This document shows, one piece after another, positions 8,361-16,350 of a DNA stretch of 31,377 nucleotides. The position numbers and the translations under genes are program-made. Source of the DNA: CAYVAP01 sp964343195 (lineage in GTDB: Bacteria > Bacteroidota > Bacteroidia > J057); the NCBI GenBank assembly GCA_964343195.1, contig CAYFIR010000079.1, forward strand, positions 1 through 31,377, written 5' to 3'. Below the pieces are notes generated by a model that was not told the origin of the DNA, did not search any database, and saw only the letters and a list, made by a program, of their open reading frames with translations. The first letter of the stretch is position 1, and every line of letters starts with the position of its first letter.

Positions 8361-9674
8361 ATGAAAAAGACGATTATTCTCTGGACACTGCTACTGACCT
8401 TTGCCCAGCTTGTTTTGGGGCAGGATCCCATTGTCTCCGGTCCCATGGTGGGATATGCAGGCATGCGTGAGGTGATGCTTTGGGTCCAGACCAATGGCGC
8501 TGCCCAGGTACAGTTTGAGTATTCGGATGGTGAAAATACCTTTCGCACAGCTATTTATACCACCAATGCTCCTGAAGCCTTCACGGCTCACCTGATTGCG
8601 GATCAGGTAAAGCCAGGAAAAGATTATACCTATAAAGTATTCATCAATGGGGAGGAAGTCGCTCGTGACTATTCCCTGCGTTTCAAGACTCCTCCTCTTT
8701 GGCAATGGCGTGAGGATCCTCCCGAGATGAAAATTGCCCTGGGGAGCTGTGTATATGTGAATGACGAAGTCTTTGACCGTCCTGGTAATCCATATGGTGG
8801 TGAATACGAGATTTTCACCGAACTGAATTCAGAAGAACCAGACATGATGCTGTGGCTGGGAGACAATACCTATCTGCGCGAGGCAGACTGGTACACCCGC
8901 ACTGGCATCATCCATCGCTACACCCATACCCGAGCACTACCAGAGATGCAGCCTCTGCTGGCCAGTACCTCCAACTATGCCATCTGGGATGACCATGATT
9001 ATGGGCCCAATAACAGCGATTATACCTGGATCAATAAGGACCTGACTTTTGAGGCCTTTCGCCTGTTCTGGGCAAACCCTACCTATGGGGTAAGCCGTGA
9101 CGTGACCGGAGCTGTGACCATGTTTGAATGGGGAGACGCACAGTTTTTTATGCTCGATAATCGCTACCACCGTACCCCTAATGATAAAGTCACCAGTGAG
9201 CGGACGGTGCTGGGTGAGGCTCAGCTACAATGGATCGTAGATGCCCTTGTTAGTTCCAGTGCCAAATGGAAATTTGTCTGCATCGGTGGACAGGTACTGA
9301 ACACGGTTGCCCAGTTTGAGAACTATAGTTACCTCGCCCCACAGGAGCGGGAATTTCTGATTGAGAGCATCGCCCGCGAAGGAATCCGCAATGTTGTCTT
9401 TTTGACCGGAGATCGCCACCATTCAGAACTATCCATGATGGAGCGGTACGGTATTAGCATATATGACTTTACCGTATCTCCACTTACCTCAGGAAGCTAC
9501 AATGCAGAGGATGAAGCCAATGAATTACGGGTAGCAGGATCTCAGGTTGGGATCCGGAATTACGGGATCATCGAGATCACGGGTGAGCGCACAGACCGCA
9601 CATTGACTCTGTACCTGAAAGACAGCAAGGGGGAGGAACTGTGGAAGTATGAGATTGCGGAGCAGAAAGAGTAA
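8361..9674 (+). CDS. PhoD-like alkaline phosphatase family protein, exported
   Basis: Metallophosphoesterase of the PhoD-like family, which hydrolyses phosphomono- or diesters outside the cytoplasm. I place the start at ATG 8361, giving 437 aa; an in-frame ATG at 8295 would put 22 extra residues before an obvious signal peptide (residues 1-21, LVLGQ). An FN3-like PhoD N-terminal domain covers about 24-110. The catalytic domain spans about 122-410 with metal-ligand motifs GSCVY (128-132), WLGDNTY (D168), IWDDHDYG (D210/D211/H212/D213) and LTGDRHHSE (D351, H353, H354). The order and spacing fit the family, so an active enzyme with Fe/Ca-type metals is likely. There is no T9SS domain and no lipobox, so it should be periplasmic or released. 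It is monocistronic. The substrate is not certain: family members range from phosphatases to phospholipase D-like enzymes. Confidence 0.87.
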   Translation: MKKTIILWTLLLTFAQLVLGQDPIVSGPMVGYAGMREVMLWVQTNGAAQVQFEYSDGENTFRTAIYTTNAPEAFTAHLIADQVKPGKDYTYKVFINGEEVARDYSLRFKTPPLWQWREDPPEMKIALGSCVYVNDEVFDRPGNPYGGEYEIFTELNSEEPDMMLWLGDNTYLREADWYTRTGIIHRYTHTRALPEMQPLLASTSNYAIWDDHDYGPNNSDYTWINKDLTFEAFRLFWANPTYGVSRDVTGAVTMFEWGDAQFFMLDNRYHRTPNDKVTSERTVLGEAQLQWIVDALVSSSAKWKFVCIGGQVLNTVAQFENYSYLAPQEREFLIESIAREGIRNVVFLTGDRHHSELSMMERYGISIYDFTVSPLTSGSYNAEDEANELRVAGSQVGIRNYGIIEITGERTDRTLTLYLKDSKGEELWKYEIAEQKE

Positions 9675-9777
9675 ACATTGGTCATGAATCAAGGTTCAAT
9701 GAACAGTGGGCAGGTGGATCACCCTGCAAATCTTGATGAATTGTATTCCGCTCTTTTATCCTTCGTTAAAAATATGT

Positions 9778-9799
9778 ACCCTAGGGTTGTTATTTTTTG
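9778..9799 (+). promoter_or_regulatory. Possible pdhA promoter with adjacent 10-bp palindrome
   Basis: A perfect palindrome ACCCTAGGGT (9778-9787) lies 3 bp before TATTTTTTG (9791-9799), which is TAnnTTTG with one extra base in the spacer. The pair sits about 75 bp upstream of pdhA. The palindrome could be an operator, but the promoter match is imperfect. The rest of the 9675-9873 gap shows only a weak hairpin near 9710-9726. Confidence 0.25.
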
Positions 9800-9873
9800 C
9801 TTTTAGTGGGAAATTCAGCCCCTGAATTACAATGTATTAACTACATACGCCTAATACGCCAATAAATTCACCT

Positions 9874-10896
9874 ATGGCCAGTACTAAGACAAAAGCTAAA
9901 GCCAAGACCCCTGCGACGTACGATAAGGAGTTGGTCCTGAAGTGGTTTGAGCAGATGATGCTGATCCGGAAATTTGAGGAGCGGGCCAATCAGCTATATA
10001 TGCAGCAAAAGTTCCGTGGTTTCTGCCACCTGTATATCGGTCAGGAAGCCGTTGCTGTAGGGCTTGAGTCTGCCATTCGTCCTGATGATTATGTGATCAC
10101 TGCCTACCGTGACCACGGTGGAGCACTGGCTCGTGGTATCTCTGCCAACGCATGTATGGCGGAGCTTTATGGAAAGGCTACTGGCTGTTCAAAAGGTAAT
10201 GGCGGTTCCATGCACTTCTTCTCCAAGGAGCACAACTTCCTCGGTGGTCATGGCATTGTAGGTGGACAGATTCCCCTGGGAGCTGGTTTGGCATTTGGTG
10301 CCAAGTACCAGGGTACTGATCGCATTAGCGTTGCCCTCATGGGGGACGGTGCCGTTCGTCAGGGAGCATTTCATGAGGCGATGAACCTCGCGATGCTCTG
10401 GCAACTCCCGGTTATCTTCATCATTGAAAATAACAACTACGCCATGGGTACCTCTGTAGAGCGTACCTCTAACGTAACCGAACTCTACAAGCTGGGACTT
10501 TCTTACGACATGCCTTCCAAGCCAGTTGATGGAATGAACGTCACCTCAGTTTATGAGGAAATGAAGGAAGCAGTTGATTTTGTTCGTGCCGGTAATGGTC
10601 CCATGCTCATAGAGATGAAGACCTATCGCTACAAGGGTCACTCAATGTCTGACCCTGCCAAGTATCGTACCCGTGAAGAACTGAACAAATACCGAAGTAA
10701 GGATCCAATTGCCAACCTCAAAATCTACATGCAGGAAAATGAGGTCGCAACAGAGGATGAGCTAACTGAAATTGATACCCGTATCAAAAACATCGTAGAG
10801 GAATCTGTGAAGTTTGCTGAGGAATCTCCATATCCTGATCCAAGCGCACTTTACGACGATGTGTATATCGGAGACTATCCCTTCATCACCGAGTAG
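9874..10896 (+). CDS. pdhA: Pyruvate dehydrogenase E1 component, alpha subunit
   Basis: Thiamine-diphosphate-binding half of the E1 heterotetramer, which decarboxylates pyruvate and acetylates the E2 lipoyl domain. The length (340 aa) is normal for a Bacteroidota E1 alpha. After a lysine/alanine-rich N-terminal tail (1-15), the conserved E1 alpha fold begins at KWFEQMMLIRKFEE. The ThDP motif is present as G157-D158-G159 through N187-N188 (IIENNNYAMGT). The lid loop around residues 248-266 contains YRYKGHSMSDPAKYR, typical of PdhA and different from branched-chain E1 alpha. The beta subunit gene is not beside it: the next gene is a TPR protein after a strong terminator, so this is a single-gene unit. 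Its partner pdhB and the E2 must lie outside the window. Confidence 0.95.
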   Translation: MASTKTKAKAKTPATYDKELVLKWFEQMMLIRKFEERANQLYMQQKFRGFCHLYIGQEAVAVGLESAIRPDDYVITAYRDHGGALARGISANACMAELYGKATGCSKGNGGSMHFFSKEHNFLGGHGIVGGQIPLGAGLAFGAKYQGTDRISVALMGDGAVRQGAFHEAMNLAMLWQLPVIFIIENNNYAMGTSVERTSNVTELYKLGLSYDMPSKPVDGMNVTSVYEEMKEAVDFVRAGNGPMLIEMKTYRYKGHSMSDPAKYRTREELNKYRSKDPIANLKIYMQENEVATEDELTEIDTRIKNIVEESVKFAEESPYPDPSALYDDVYIGDYPFITE

Positions 10897-10921
10897 GGAA
10901 AGTTTTTCTGAAAAATATATG

Positions 10922-10966
10922 CGCCAGGAATGACTGTAAAAGTCGTCCTGGCGTTTTCCCTTTTTT
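10922..10966 (+). terminator. Intrinsic terminator after pdhA
   Basis: CGCCAGGA (10922-10929) pairs with TCCTGGCG (10946-10953), with further pairing inside (GACT with AGTC). It is followed by TTTT, CCC and TTTTTT. It lies 25 bp after the pdhA stop. Confidence 0.9.
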
Positions 10967-10984
10967 GAGGCCCCAATCGAAGCT

Positions 10985-11004
10985 TTTGGGTAAGCTTTCC
11001 CAAA
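10985..11004. repeat. Short inverted repeat upstream of the TPR-ribH operon
   Basis: TTTGGG (10985-10990) and CCCAAA (10999-11004) flank an 8-bp spacer; AAGCTTT occurs in both halves. It lies about 90 bp upstream of the TPR gene start and could be an operator or chance. No exact TAnnTTTG box is seen in this gap. Confidence 0.3.
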
Positions 11005-11090
11005 CACTTGATTCTTAAGGGGTAAAAGGTTTGTAGTTTAAGGTGCGATTTGCTTTTTTTGCAGTCCGTATTTTAACGCTGTAATCAAAC

Positions 11091-11780
11091 ATGGCAAACA
11101 AAGGTAAAAGTGTGATAGATGACTCTCCTGAGTATGAGGAAATTGGAGGAGAGGAACAATCCCGGGGTTTGATTCCCTTTCTCGAAGAGAATCAACGGAT
11201 GGTGATCATGGTAGTGGGGATTCTGCTGGTACTGCTGCTTGGCTTTCTGGGGTACCGATACCTTCAGAGTTCCAAGAACTCAGAAGCGCAGGAAGAAATG
11301 ATTACAGCTGTACGCTTCTTCGAAGCGGACTCCCTCGACAGGGCTCTCAATGGAGATGGCTCATTCCTGGGCTTCCTCGACATCGCAGAAGAATATAGCG
11401 GAACTGATGCCGCGAATATGGCCGAGTACTATACAGGCATCATCTACGCCCGACAGGGAGATGCCGACATGGGACTTGAGTACCTGGATGGTGTAGAAGG
11501 TAATGGCACATTGATGGAAACAGCCATTTACCAGGCAAAAGCATTCTGTTATGAGCAATTGGAGGAGTGGGAAAATGCCGCCAAGAACTTCGAACGGGCA
11601 GCTACCAGTCCATCAGAAAGCCCTCTTACACCTGGTCTGCTGCTGAAAGCAGGACAGAACTATGAGGATGCTGGAGATATTGAAAAGGCTCTTGAGATGT
11701 ACGAGAAAATCAAGGAAGATTATCCCCGTACACCTGAAGCCCTTACCATCGATAAGTACATCGGTAGAATTTCTGAGTAA
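11091..11780 (+). CDS. Single-pass membrane TPR protein
   Basis: 229-aa protein with an acidic cytoplasmic N-terminus (residues 1-35), one transmembrane helix at about 37-57 (MVIMVVGILLVLLLGFLGYRY) and a TPR-rich C-terminal region (about 100-222). TPR-type helix pairs are visible at NMAEYYTGIIYARQGD, AIYQAKAFCYEQLEEWENA and LKAGQNYEDAGDIEKALEMYEKI. The layout resembles YfgM-like ancillary proteins of the Sec translocon. In Bacteroidota a TPR gene directly before ribH is common, from memory. The stop codon overlaps the ribH start by one base (TAATG), so the two are translationally coupled. The periplasmic TPRs suggest a chaperone-like or scaffold role; a direct link to riboflavin synthesis is not evident. 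Confidence 0.85.
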   Translation: MANKGKSVIDDSPEYEEIGGEEQSRGLIPFLEENQRMVIMVVGILLVLLLGFLGYRYLQSSKNSEAQEEMITAVRFFEADSLDRALNGDGSFLGFLDIAEEYSGTDAANMAEYYTGIIYARQGDADMGLEYLDGVEGNGTLMETAIYQAKAFCYEQLEEWENAAKNFERAATSPSESPLTPGLLLKAGQNYEDAGDIEKALEMYEKIKEDYPRTPEALTIDKYIGRISE

Positions 11781-12268
11781 TGAGCGAACAGGCCCACGAT
11801 CTATCCGATATCACCTATCATGGTGAAGGTGACCACCAACAGGACCGCGTGGTGATCGTGGTGAGCAAATGGAATCCTGCTATCACCGAGGCCCTCTATC
11901 AGGGAGCACTGGACTTGTTGCTGGCTCAGGGATTGCGCCCAGAGAATGTCCTGCGATATGATGTTCCTGGCTCCTTTGAACTGCCAGCTGGGGCAGAATT
12001 TGCCCTGGCCAAGTATCCCAAGCTCGATGGTGTCATTTGTTTGGGCTGCCTGATACAGGGAGAAACCCGACACTTTGAGTTTATCGCCCAGGCGGTTTCT
12101 CAGGGGGTCATGCGGGTAGGACTGGATCATCGTAAGCCCGTCATTTTCGGAGTCTTGACAACTGATACGCAGGCACAGGCTGAAGCCAGAGCTGGGGGTG
12201 ATTTGGGAAACAAAGGTGCAGAAGCTGCTGTGGCGTTATTGGAAATGATCGACCTGCAACATCTGTAG
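11780..12268 (+). CDS. ribH: 6,7-dimethyl-8-ribityllumazine synthase
   Basis: Catalyses the penultimate step of riboflavin synthesis, joining 5-amino-6-ribitylaminouracil and 3,4-dihydroxy-2-butanone-4-phosphate; it forms an oligomeric shell in the cytoplasm. The 162-aa product is of standard length. The family motifs appear in order: VVSKWNPAIT (26-35), VPGSFELPAGAEFA (62-75), CLGCLIQGETRHFEFI with catalytic H98 (87-102), and FGVLTTDTQAQAEAR near 125-140, followed by NKGAEAA. Phosphate-binding and catalytic residues look intact. It overlaps the upstream TPR gene by one base and is the last gene before an intrinsic terminator, so it should be co-transcribed with it. No FMN riboswitch is visible upstream, and no other rib gene is in the window. 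Confidence 0.96.
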   Translation: MSEQAHDLSDITYHGEGDHQQDRVVIVVSKWNPAITEALYQGALDLLLAQGLRPENVLRYDVPGSFELPAGAEFALAKYPKLDGVICLGCLIQGETRHFEFIAQAVSQGVMRVGLDHRKPVIFGVLTTDTQAQAEARAGGDLGNKGAEAAVALLEMIDLQHL

Positions 12269-12299
12269 GATTTCTCCATACATCTGGTTAAAAATCATC

Positions 12300-12327
12300 G
12301 GAGCTGCCAATTGGTAGCTCCTTTTTT
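12300..12327 (+). terminator. Intrinsic terminator after ribH
   Basis: GGAGCTGCC (12300-12308) pairs with GGTAGCTCC (12313-12321) around AATT, with one G-U pair, then six T. On the minus strand a run of five T follows after a short gap, so it may also serve the convergent gene ending at 12337. Confidence 0.88.
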
Positions 12328-12336
12328 GTAGGGAAT

Positions 12337-12915
12337 TCACTGAGCAAGTCGGGTAACTATCCCGAGGTAAGGGAAATTGTAATAACTAAACCTGAATTGC
12401 TCATATGACACTCCATGCAACAGGAAACCTGCTGTCATCCCAAGGTCCGGATAGGAGTCAAAGGGATAACTTTGAAAACCGGCCCCCAGTGCCAAATACC
12501 AGAGTCCGTCTCTGCGGTAATAATATGCCTGGTCATCACAGGTGCAGTAATTCCCCCGGAAAAAGCCGAAGTCTACGAAAAATCTGCTGTGACTGGAGTG
12601 GTCAAGGGTGAGAATGTCCCATCTCAACTGGGATCCTGCGAGAAAAAAACGCTGCCATTCGCTGGACGGGTATCCGTCGAGGAACAGGACTGTACGGAAT
12701 CGGGGACCTATATGAAATCCGGGTAAAAACTCATAGGAGGCGTAGAAATCCATGTTTAGTTCGTGGAAAAAGACCCCGTTTGTATTTTCTGCCAGGTACC
12801 CAACCGAAAGCTCTAGTGACCAGTATTGAACCGGATTTTCTTCCTGCCCATAGGTCAGGCCCGAATAGCACATTACAATGATGAACCAGTAGATTTTGGG
12901 AATGGGGAGTTGCAT
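12337..12915 (-). CDS. Exported protein of unknown function, beta-rich
   Basis: I do not recognise a family. The ATG at 12915 is preferred; a TTG five codons upstream adds nothing to the signal peptide. The 192-aa product has a signal peptide (about residues 1-23, ending TYGQ). The rest is rich in aromatic residues with alternating polar/hydrophobic strands (ELSVGYLAEN, NMDFYASYEFLPGFHIGPRFRT as two strands and a turn, FRFSYYNFPYLGIVTRLAQ at the end). This pattern suggests a small outer-membrane beta-barrel or a barrel fragment. A C-x-C pair (GNYCTCDD) occurs mid-protein. It is convergent with ribH, shares the terminator region, and is isolated from infB by another terminator, so it is monocistronic. 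Confidence 0.72.
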   Translation of the reverse strand: MQLPIPKIYWFIIVMCYSGLTYGQEENPVQYWSLELSVGYLAENTNGVFFHELNMDFYASYEFLPGFHIGPRFRTVLFLDGYPSSEWQRFFLAGSQLRWDILTLDHSSHSRFFVDFGFFRGNYCTCDDQAYYYRRDGLWYLALGAGFQSYPFDSYPDLGMTAGFLLHGVSYEQFRFSYYNFPYLGIVTRLAQ

Positions 12916-12995
12916 GGATCGAACATACAATTCACAGATGATGGGAGAAAGGTAATCTTTTGACTCCCATAACCCGACTGGGTATATAGGACCAT

Positions 12996-13026
12996 AAAAA
13001 AGGCCACTGGATAGTTCCAGCGGCCT
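12996..13026 (-). terminator. Intrinsic terminator after infB
   Basis: On the minus strand AGGCCGCTGG pairs with CCAGTGGCCT (13026-13017 with 13010-13001; one mismatch), with a 6-nt loop and a run of T down to 12996. It starts 27 bp past the infB stop. Confidence 0.9.
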
Positions 13027-13052
13027 TTGCTATATCTCAAAAGCTCAGTGCT

Positions 13053-16000
13053 TTATTTCTGTAGCTTACGGCGAACCTCATTGACGCGGAAGGACTCAAT
13101 GGTATCTCCCTCTTCAATTTCGTTGAAGTTCTCGATCATCAGACCACACTCCTGACCGGAAATCACCTCCTTGGCGTCGTCCTTGAATCGCTTGAGCGAG
13201 ATGAGTTTTCCTTCGTGGATCACCACACCGTCCCGAATAATCCGTATCGGGTTGTTTCGCTCGATCTTACCAGAGGTAACCAGACATCCTGCAATGTTGC
13301 CGACTTTGCTGATCTTGAAGATTTCGCGAATTTCGGCAGTACCGGCCATTTCTTCCCGCATCTCGGGAGAAAGCAGCCCTTCCAGTGCATCCCTTACGTC
13401 ATCAATGGCATCGTAGATGACAGAGTAGAAGCTGATGTCAACATTCTCGCGGTCGGCGAGCTGCCTGGCCTTCGGAATTGGGCGAACGTTGAAAGCCAGA
13501 ACAACCGCCTCGGAAGCAATGGCGAGGTTGATATCGGCCTCAGTGATGGCTCCAACACCTTTTTGGAGGATATTCACCTGAACCTCTTCAGTTGACAGGT
13601 TAAGAAGTGAACCGGAGAGTGCCTCTACCGATCCATCCACATCACCACGGATGATGACGTTAAGTTCGCGGAAGTTTCCAAGAGCACGACGGCGACCGAT
13701 TTCTTCCAGAGTCAGGCGGTTGGTATTCCGCATCTGCTGCTCCCGGTAAAGCTCGGTACGCTTTTGTGAGATTTCCTTGGCTTTTCCGTCGTCCTCAAAA
13801 ACGTAGAACTTATCGCCGGCAGTCGGCTGCCCGTTGATCCCAAGTACCTGTACAGGAGTAGATGGGCCAGCAGTCTGGATGCGTTCGCCATTCTGGTCGA
13901 TCAGGGCTCGTACACGGCCATAGTGAATACCTGCCACCAGGTCATCTCCAACGGAGAGGGTTCCTTTTTGAACAAGCACAGTTGCGACGTTACCGCGGCC
14001 CTTGTCGAGGCGGGCTTCGATCACGGTTCCAATAGCGTTTCGCTCTGGATCCGCTTTCAGTTCGAGCAGGTCTGCTTCAAATATGACCTTTTCCAGCAGG
14101 TCTTCCACTCCTTCGCCCTTGAGCGCAGAGATGGCCTGTGACTGGTATTTTCCTCCCCAGTCTTCGACCAGCAGGTTCATCTCAGCCAATTGACCCTTAA
14201 TCCTTTCGGGGTCGGCACCGGGTTTGTCAATCTTATTAAAGGCAAACACAATGGGTACTTCTGCTGCCTGTGCGTGGCTGATCGCCTCTTTGGTCTGAGG
14301 CATGACCGCATCGTCAGCTGCAATCACGACGATAACAAGGTCGGTAACCTTGGCACCCCGTGCACGCATCGCGGTAAAGGCTTCGTGACCAGGTGTATCA
14401 AGGAAGGTGACCTTATGGCCAGATGAAAGGTTCACGACATATGCCCCAATGTGCTGGGTAATACCACCGGCTTCACCAGCGGCTACGTTCTCCTTCCTCA
14501 GGCGGTCAAGCAGAGTGGTCTTACCGTGGTCGACGTGTCCCATTACGGTGATAATGGGGTAGCGATCTTCCAACTTCTCTGGATCGTCCTCCTCTTCTTC
14601 GATATCAAGCTCGCCCTCCGTGATGTCCACGAAGTTGATGGTGTATCCATAATCGCCAGCCAGGAGGGTCAGAAGCTCTGCATCCAGTCGCTGGTTGATG
14701 GACACCATCATACCAAGCTCAAAGCTCTTGGTGATAATCTCGGTAACTGGCACCTTGATCATATTAGCAAACTCGTTTGCCGTAATGAACTCGGTCAGCT
14801 CGAGTACCTGAGCATTTTCAGCAGCCTGTGCCTCCAGCGCCTCGCGTCGCTTCTCTGCAAGGTCACGCTTCTGGCGGCGGAGAGACTGTCGTTTTCGGGA
14901 AGCACCCCGACCCATCTGGGAGAGTGTTTCCTTAATGGACTGGTCAACCTCCTTGGCAGAGGGCTTTTCCTTTTTCTGTCGGCCTCCACTGCCGCCCTTA
15001 TTATTGCCGGAGTCCTTGCTGTTGTTATTGTTGTCCGAAGTGGTCTCGCCCGGTTTGCGGCTACGCTTCCTTCGGCGGCGGCGGCGTTTCTTCTTGTTGT
15101 CTCCGTCGCCATCGCCTCCATCCTCGGATTTGTTGGATGCTTCCTCCTCTTTCTTTTTCCTTTTGTCCCCTGGGAGCTCAATTTTACCCATGACCTTCAG
15201 GCCAGAGAGTTTTGGAGTCCGGTCCTCAGCCCGATAAACACTTCCAGAAGACTCTTCTGTCTTGGATTCTTCCTTGGGCTCCTTTGCTTCCGGAGTCGCA
15301 GTGGGCTTCTCTTCAGGTTTTTTCTCCACTTTTGGTGGAGGAGTTTCCTTTTTAGGGGCCTCTTCGGCTTTTACAGGCTCCACCTTTGCAACAGGTTCAG
15401 GTTTCTTTTCCTCCTTCTTCACAGTTGGTTTGGCTTTTTCCTCCACTGGGGGAGGAGTAGGCTTCTCAACCTTTGGAGTAGGAGGGGTTTTCGCTTCCGG
15501 AGCTTTTGCTTTGGGCTTTTGCTCAGGCTTCTCCCTTTTGGAAGGAGGGGTAGCCTTGGCTTTCGTAGTCTTTGCGGGCTTTTTCTTGAACTTGTCAAGG
15601 TCTACCCTTCCCACGATGTTGAGTCCCGGAGTATCGGATTTCTCCTTTTCGCTGTCAGAAACGGGAGCTGGTGTTTCTGGAACTTGCTTTTGAACTGGCT
15701 CCTGAGGTTTTTCCTCTGGAGTCGTTTTGGCAACGGGAGCTTCTGGTTTCTTTTCTTTAACTGGGGTGATGGTGTCAGAATTTTGAGATGCGCTCTGTTT
15801 GATCTGGTTTCGGAGATCAGCAGCAGTTAAATCGGTTGACTTGTCTTCAGCTTCAGCAGTGGGTTGGGTGTGCTCTTCCTGAGGTGCTGACTCCTCACGT
15901 CGCTTCTCTGTCAGTTGGTTAGCTTTTTCCTTGATGAGCTTTTCATTGTTGAATTCCTTTAGAAGGATTTCATACTGCTCCTGGGTCAATTTTGTATTGG

Positions 16001-16115
16001 GGGATGAGCTAACTTCATGTTTGTTGTCCTGCAGGTGATCCACCAGCAGGTTGGTTCCAACATTCAGTTCTTTGGCTACCTTAAATAATCGATATACTTG
16101 CTTCTTTCCGGGCAT
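13053..16115 (-). CDS. infB: Translation initiation factor IF-2
   Basis: GTPase that brings initiator fMet-tRNA to the ribosome. At 1020 aa it is at the long end, as in other Bacteroidota. The N-terminal IF2_N helix domain is at 8-55 (LFKVAKELNVGTNLLVDHL). A low-complexity linker rich in lysine, proline and glutamate spans about 70-300, followed by basic and Asn/Gly-rich stretches (340-380). A second IF2_N-like region lies near 435-495. The G domain carries G1 GHVDHGKT (526-533), G3 DTPGH (573-577) and G4 NKID (627-630). Domain II, domain III and the C-terminal fMet-tRNA-binding domain follow, ending in ESFRVNEVRRKLQK. A TGGAGG lies 12 nt before the ATG, a long spacing. The gene follows rimP and nusA, but the 235-bp gap contains a strong terminator and a promoter-like box, so separate transcription is likely. 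Confidence 0.97.
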   Translation of the reverse strand: MPGKKQVYRLFKVAKELNVGTNLLVDHLQDNKHEVSSSPNTKLTQEQYEILLKEFNNEKLIKEKANQLTEKRREESAPQEEHTQPTAEAEDKSTDLTAADLRNQIKQSASQNSDTITPVKEKKPEAPVAKTTPEEKPQEPVQKQVPETPAPVSDSEKEKSDTPGLNIVGRVDLDKFKKKPAKTTKAKATPPSKREKPEQKPKAKAPEAKTPPTPKVEKPTPPPVEEKAKPTVKKEEKKPEPVAKVEPVKAEEAPKKETPPPKVEKKPEEKPTATPEAKEPKEESKTEESSGSVYRAEDRTPKLSGLKVMGKIELPGDKRKKKEEEASNKSEDGGDGDGDNKKKRRRRRRKRSRKPGETTSDNNNNSKDSGNNKGGSGGRQKKEKPSAKEVDQSIKETLSQMGRGASRKRQSLRRQKRDLAEKRREALEAQAAENAQVLELTEFITANEFANMIKVPVTEIITKSFELGMMVSINQRLDAELLTLLAGDYGYTINFVDITEGELDIEEEEDDPEKLEDRYPIITVMGHVDHGKTTLLDRLRKENVAAGEAGGITQHIGAYVVNLSSGHKVTFLDTPGHEAFTAMRARGAKVTDLVIVVIAADDAVMPQTKEAISHAQAAEVPIVFAFNKIDKPGADPERIKGQLAEMNLLVEDWGGKYQSQAISALKGEGVEDLLEKVIFEADLLELKADPERNAIGTVIEARLDKGRGNVATVLVQKGTLSVGDDLVAGIHYGRVRALIDQNGERIQTAGPSTPVQVLGINGQPTAGDKFYVFEDDGKAKEISQKRTELYREQQMRNTNRLTLEEIGRRRALGNFRELNVIIRGDVDGSVEALSGSLLNLSTEEVQVNILQKGVGAITEADINLAIASEAVVLAFNVRPIPKARQLADRENVDISFYSVIYDAIDDVRDALEGLLSPEMREEMAGTAEIREIFKISKVGNIAGCLVTSGKIERNNPIRIIRDGVVIHEGKLISLKRFKDDAKEVISGQECGLMIENFNEIEEGDTIESFRVNEVRRKLQK

Positions 16116-16150
16116 GCGTTGGGTTAACCTCCAATTAAATTAAGTCGTCG

Positions 16151-16181
16151 CTAAGGTAGGGATAAATTACGCGAATTTATC
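16151..16181 (-). promoter_or_regulatory. Likely infB promoter with operator-like palindrome
   Basis: On the minus strand TACCTTAG (16158-16151) is one base from TAnnTTTG and lies 35 bp before the infB ATG. Directly upstream is a perfect 8-bp inverted repeat, GATAAATT and AATTTATC (16161-16168 and 16174-16181, 5-bp spacer), where a repressor could block RNA polymerase. It lies downstream of the terminator at 16192-16231, so infB would need this or a similar start. Alternatively the palindrome is just a hairpin in the leader RNA. Confidence 0.45.
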
Positions 16182-16191
16182 ACTATCTCTG

Positions 16192-16231
16192 AAAAAACAG
16201 ACCTAGAGCGGGCCTTAGCCCACTCCAGATC
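16192..16231 (-). terminator. Strong intrinsic terminator between nusA and infB
   Basis: On the minus strand a 14-bp fully paired stem (16231-16218 with 16213-16200, three G-U pairs) closes a TAAG loop. It is followed after two bases by six T (16197-16192). It should stop transcripts coming from nusA, or act as an attenuator for infB. Confidence 0.85.
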
Positions 16232-16328
16232 GTGTACTATACAGAAGACGAGAAATCCCTCCGCAGGAGCCTTATGTCAATAAAAGATACTACATAGTGT
16301 AACTCGTCATTCTATATGATACAATTAT
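16192..16328 (-). ncRNA. Candidate structured RNA in the nusA-infB gap
   Basis: On the minus strand, 16322-16303 pairs with 16252-16234 to form a stem of 19 pairs' length, broken only by one C-A mismatch and one bulged U. It encloses two smaller hairpins: CTATGT with ACATAAG (16297-16292 with 16277-16271, one bulge) and CTCC-TGC-GGAG (16269-16259). This is a three-way-junction layout, followed at once by the terminator at 16231-16192. CACTTTTG at 16341-16334, one base from TAnnTTTG, could start an RNA of about 137 nt, but it has no -33 element. The RNA could instead be the 3' UTR of rimP-nusA mRNA, a processed sRNA, or an infB attenuator. A 6S-like RNA cannot be excluded. I recognise no known family. 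Confidence 0.4.
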
Positions 16329-16350
16329 CTCTTCAAAAGTGAGGGACAAG

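Noticed and set aside
11720..12290. FMN riboswitch control of ribH
   Set aside because: The gene starts inside the end of the TPR gene, with no leader of the needed length; the gap before the TPR gene also lacks the conserved RFN element.
14451..15830. Open frame of 459 codons on the plus strand, antisense to infB
   Set aside because: It lies opposite the repetitive Lys/Pro/Glu linker and the G domain of IF-2. Its translation is Leu/Phe/Arg/Ser-rich low complexity, as expected for the complement of such a linker, and no promoter box or signal supports it.
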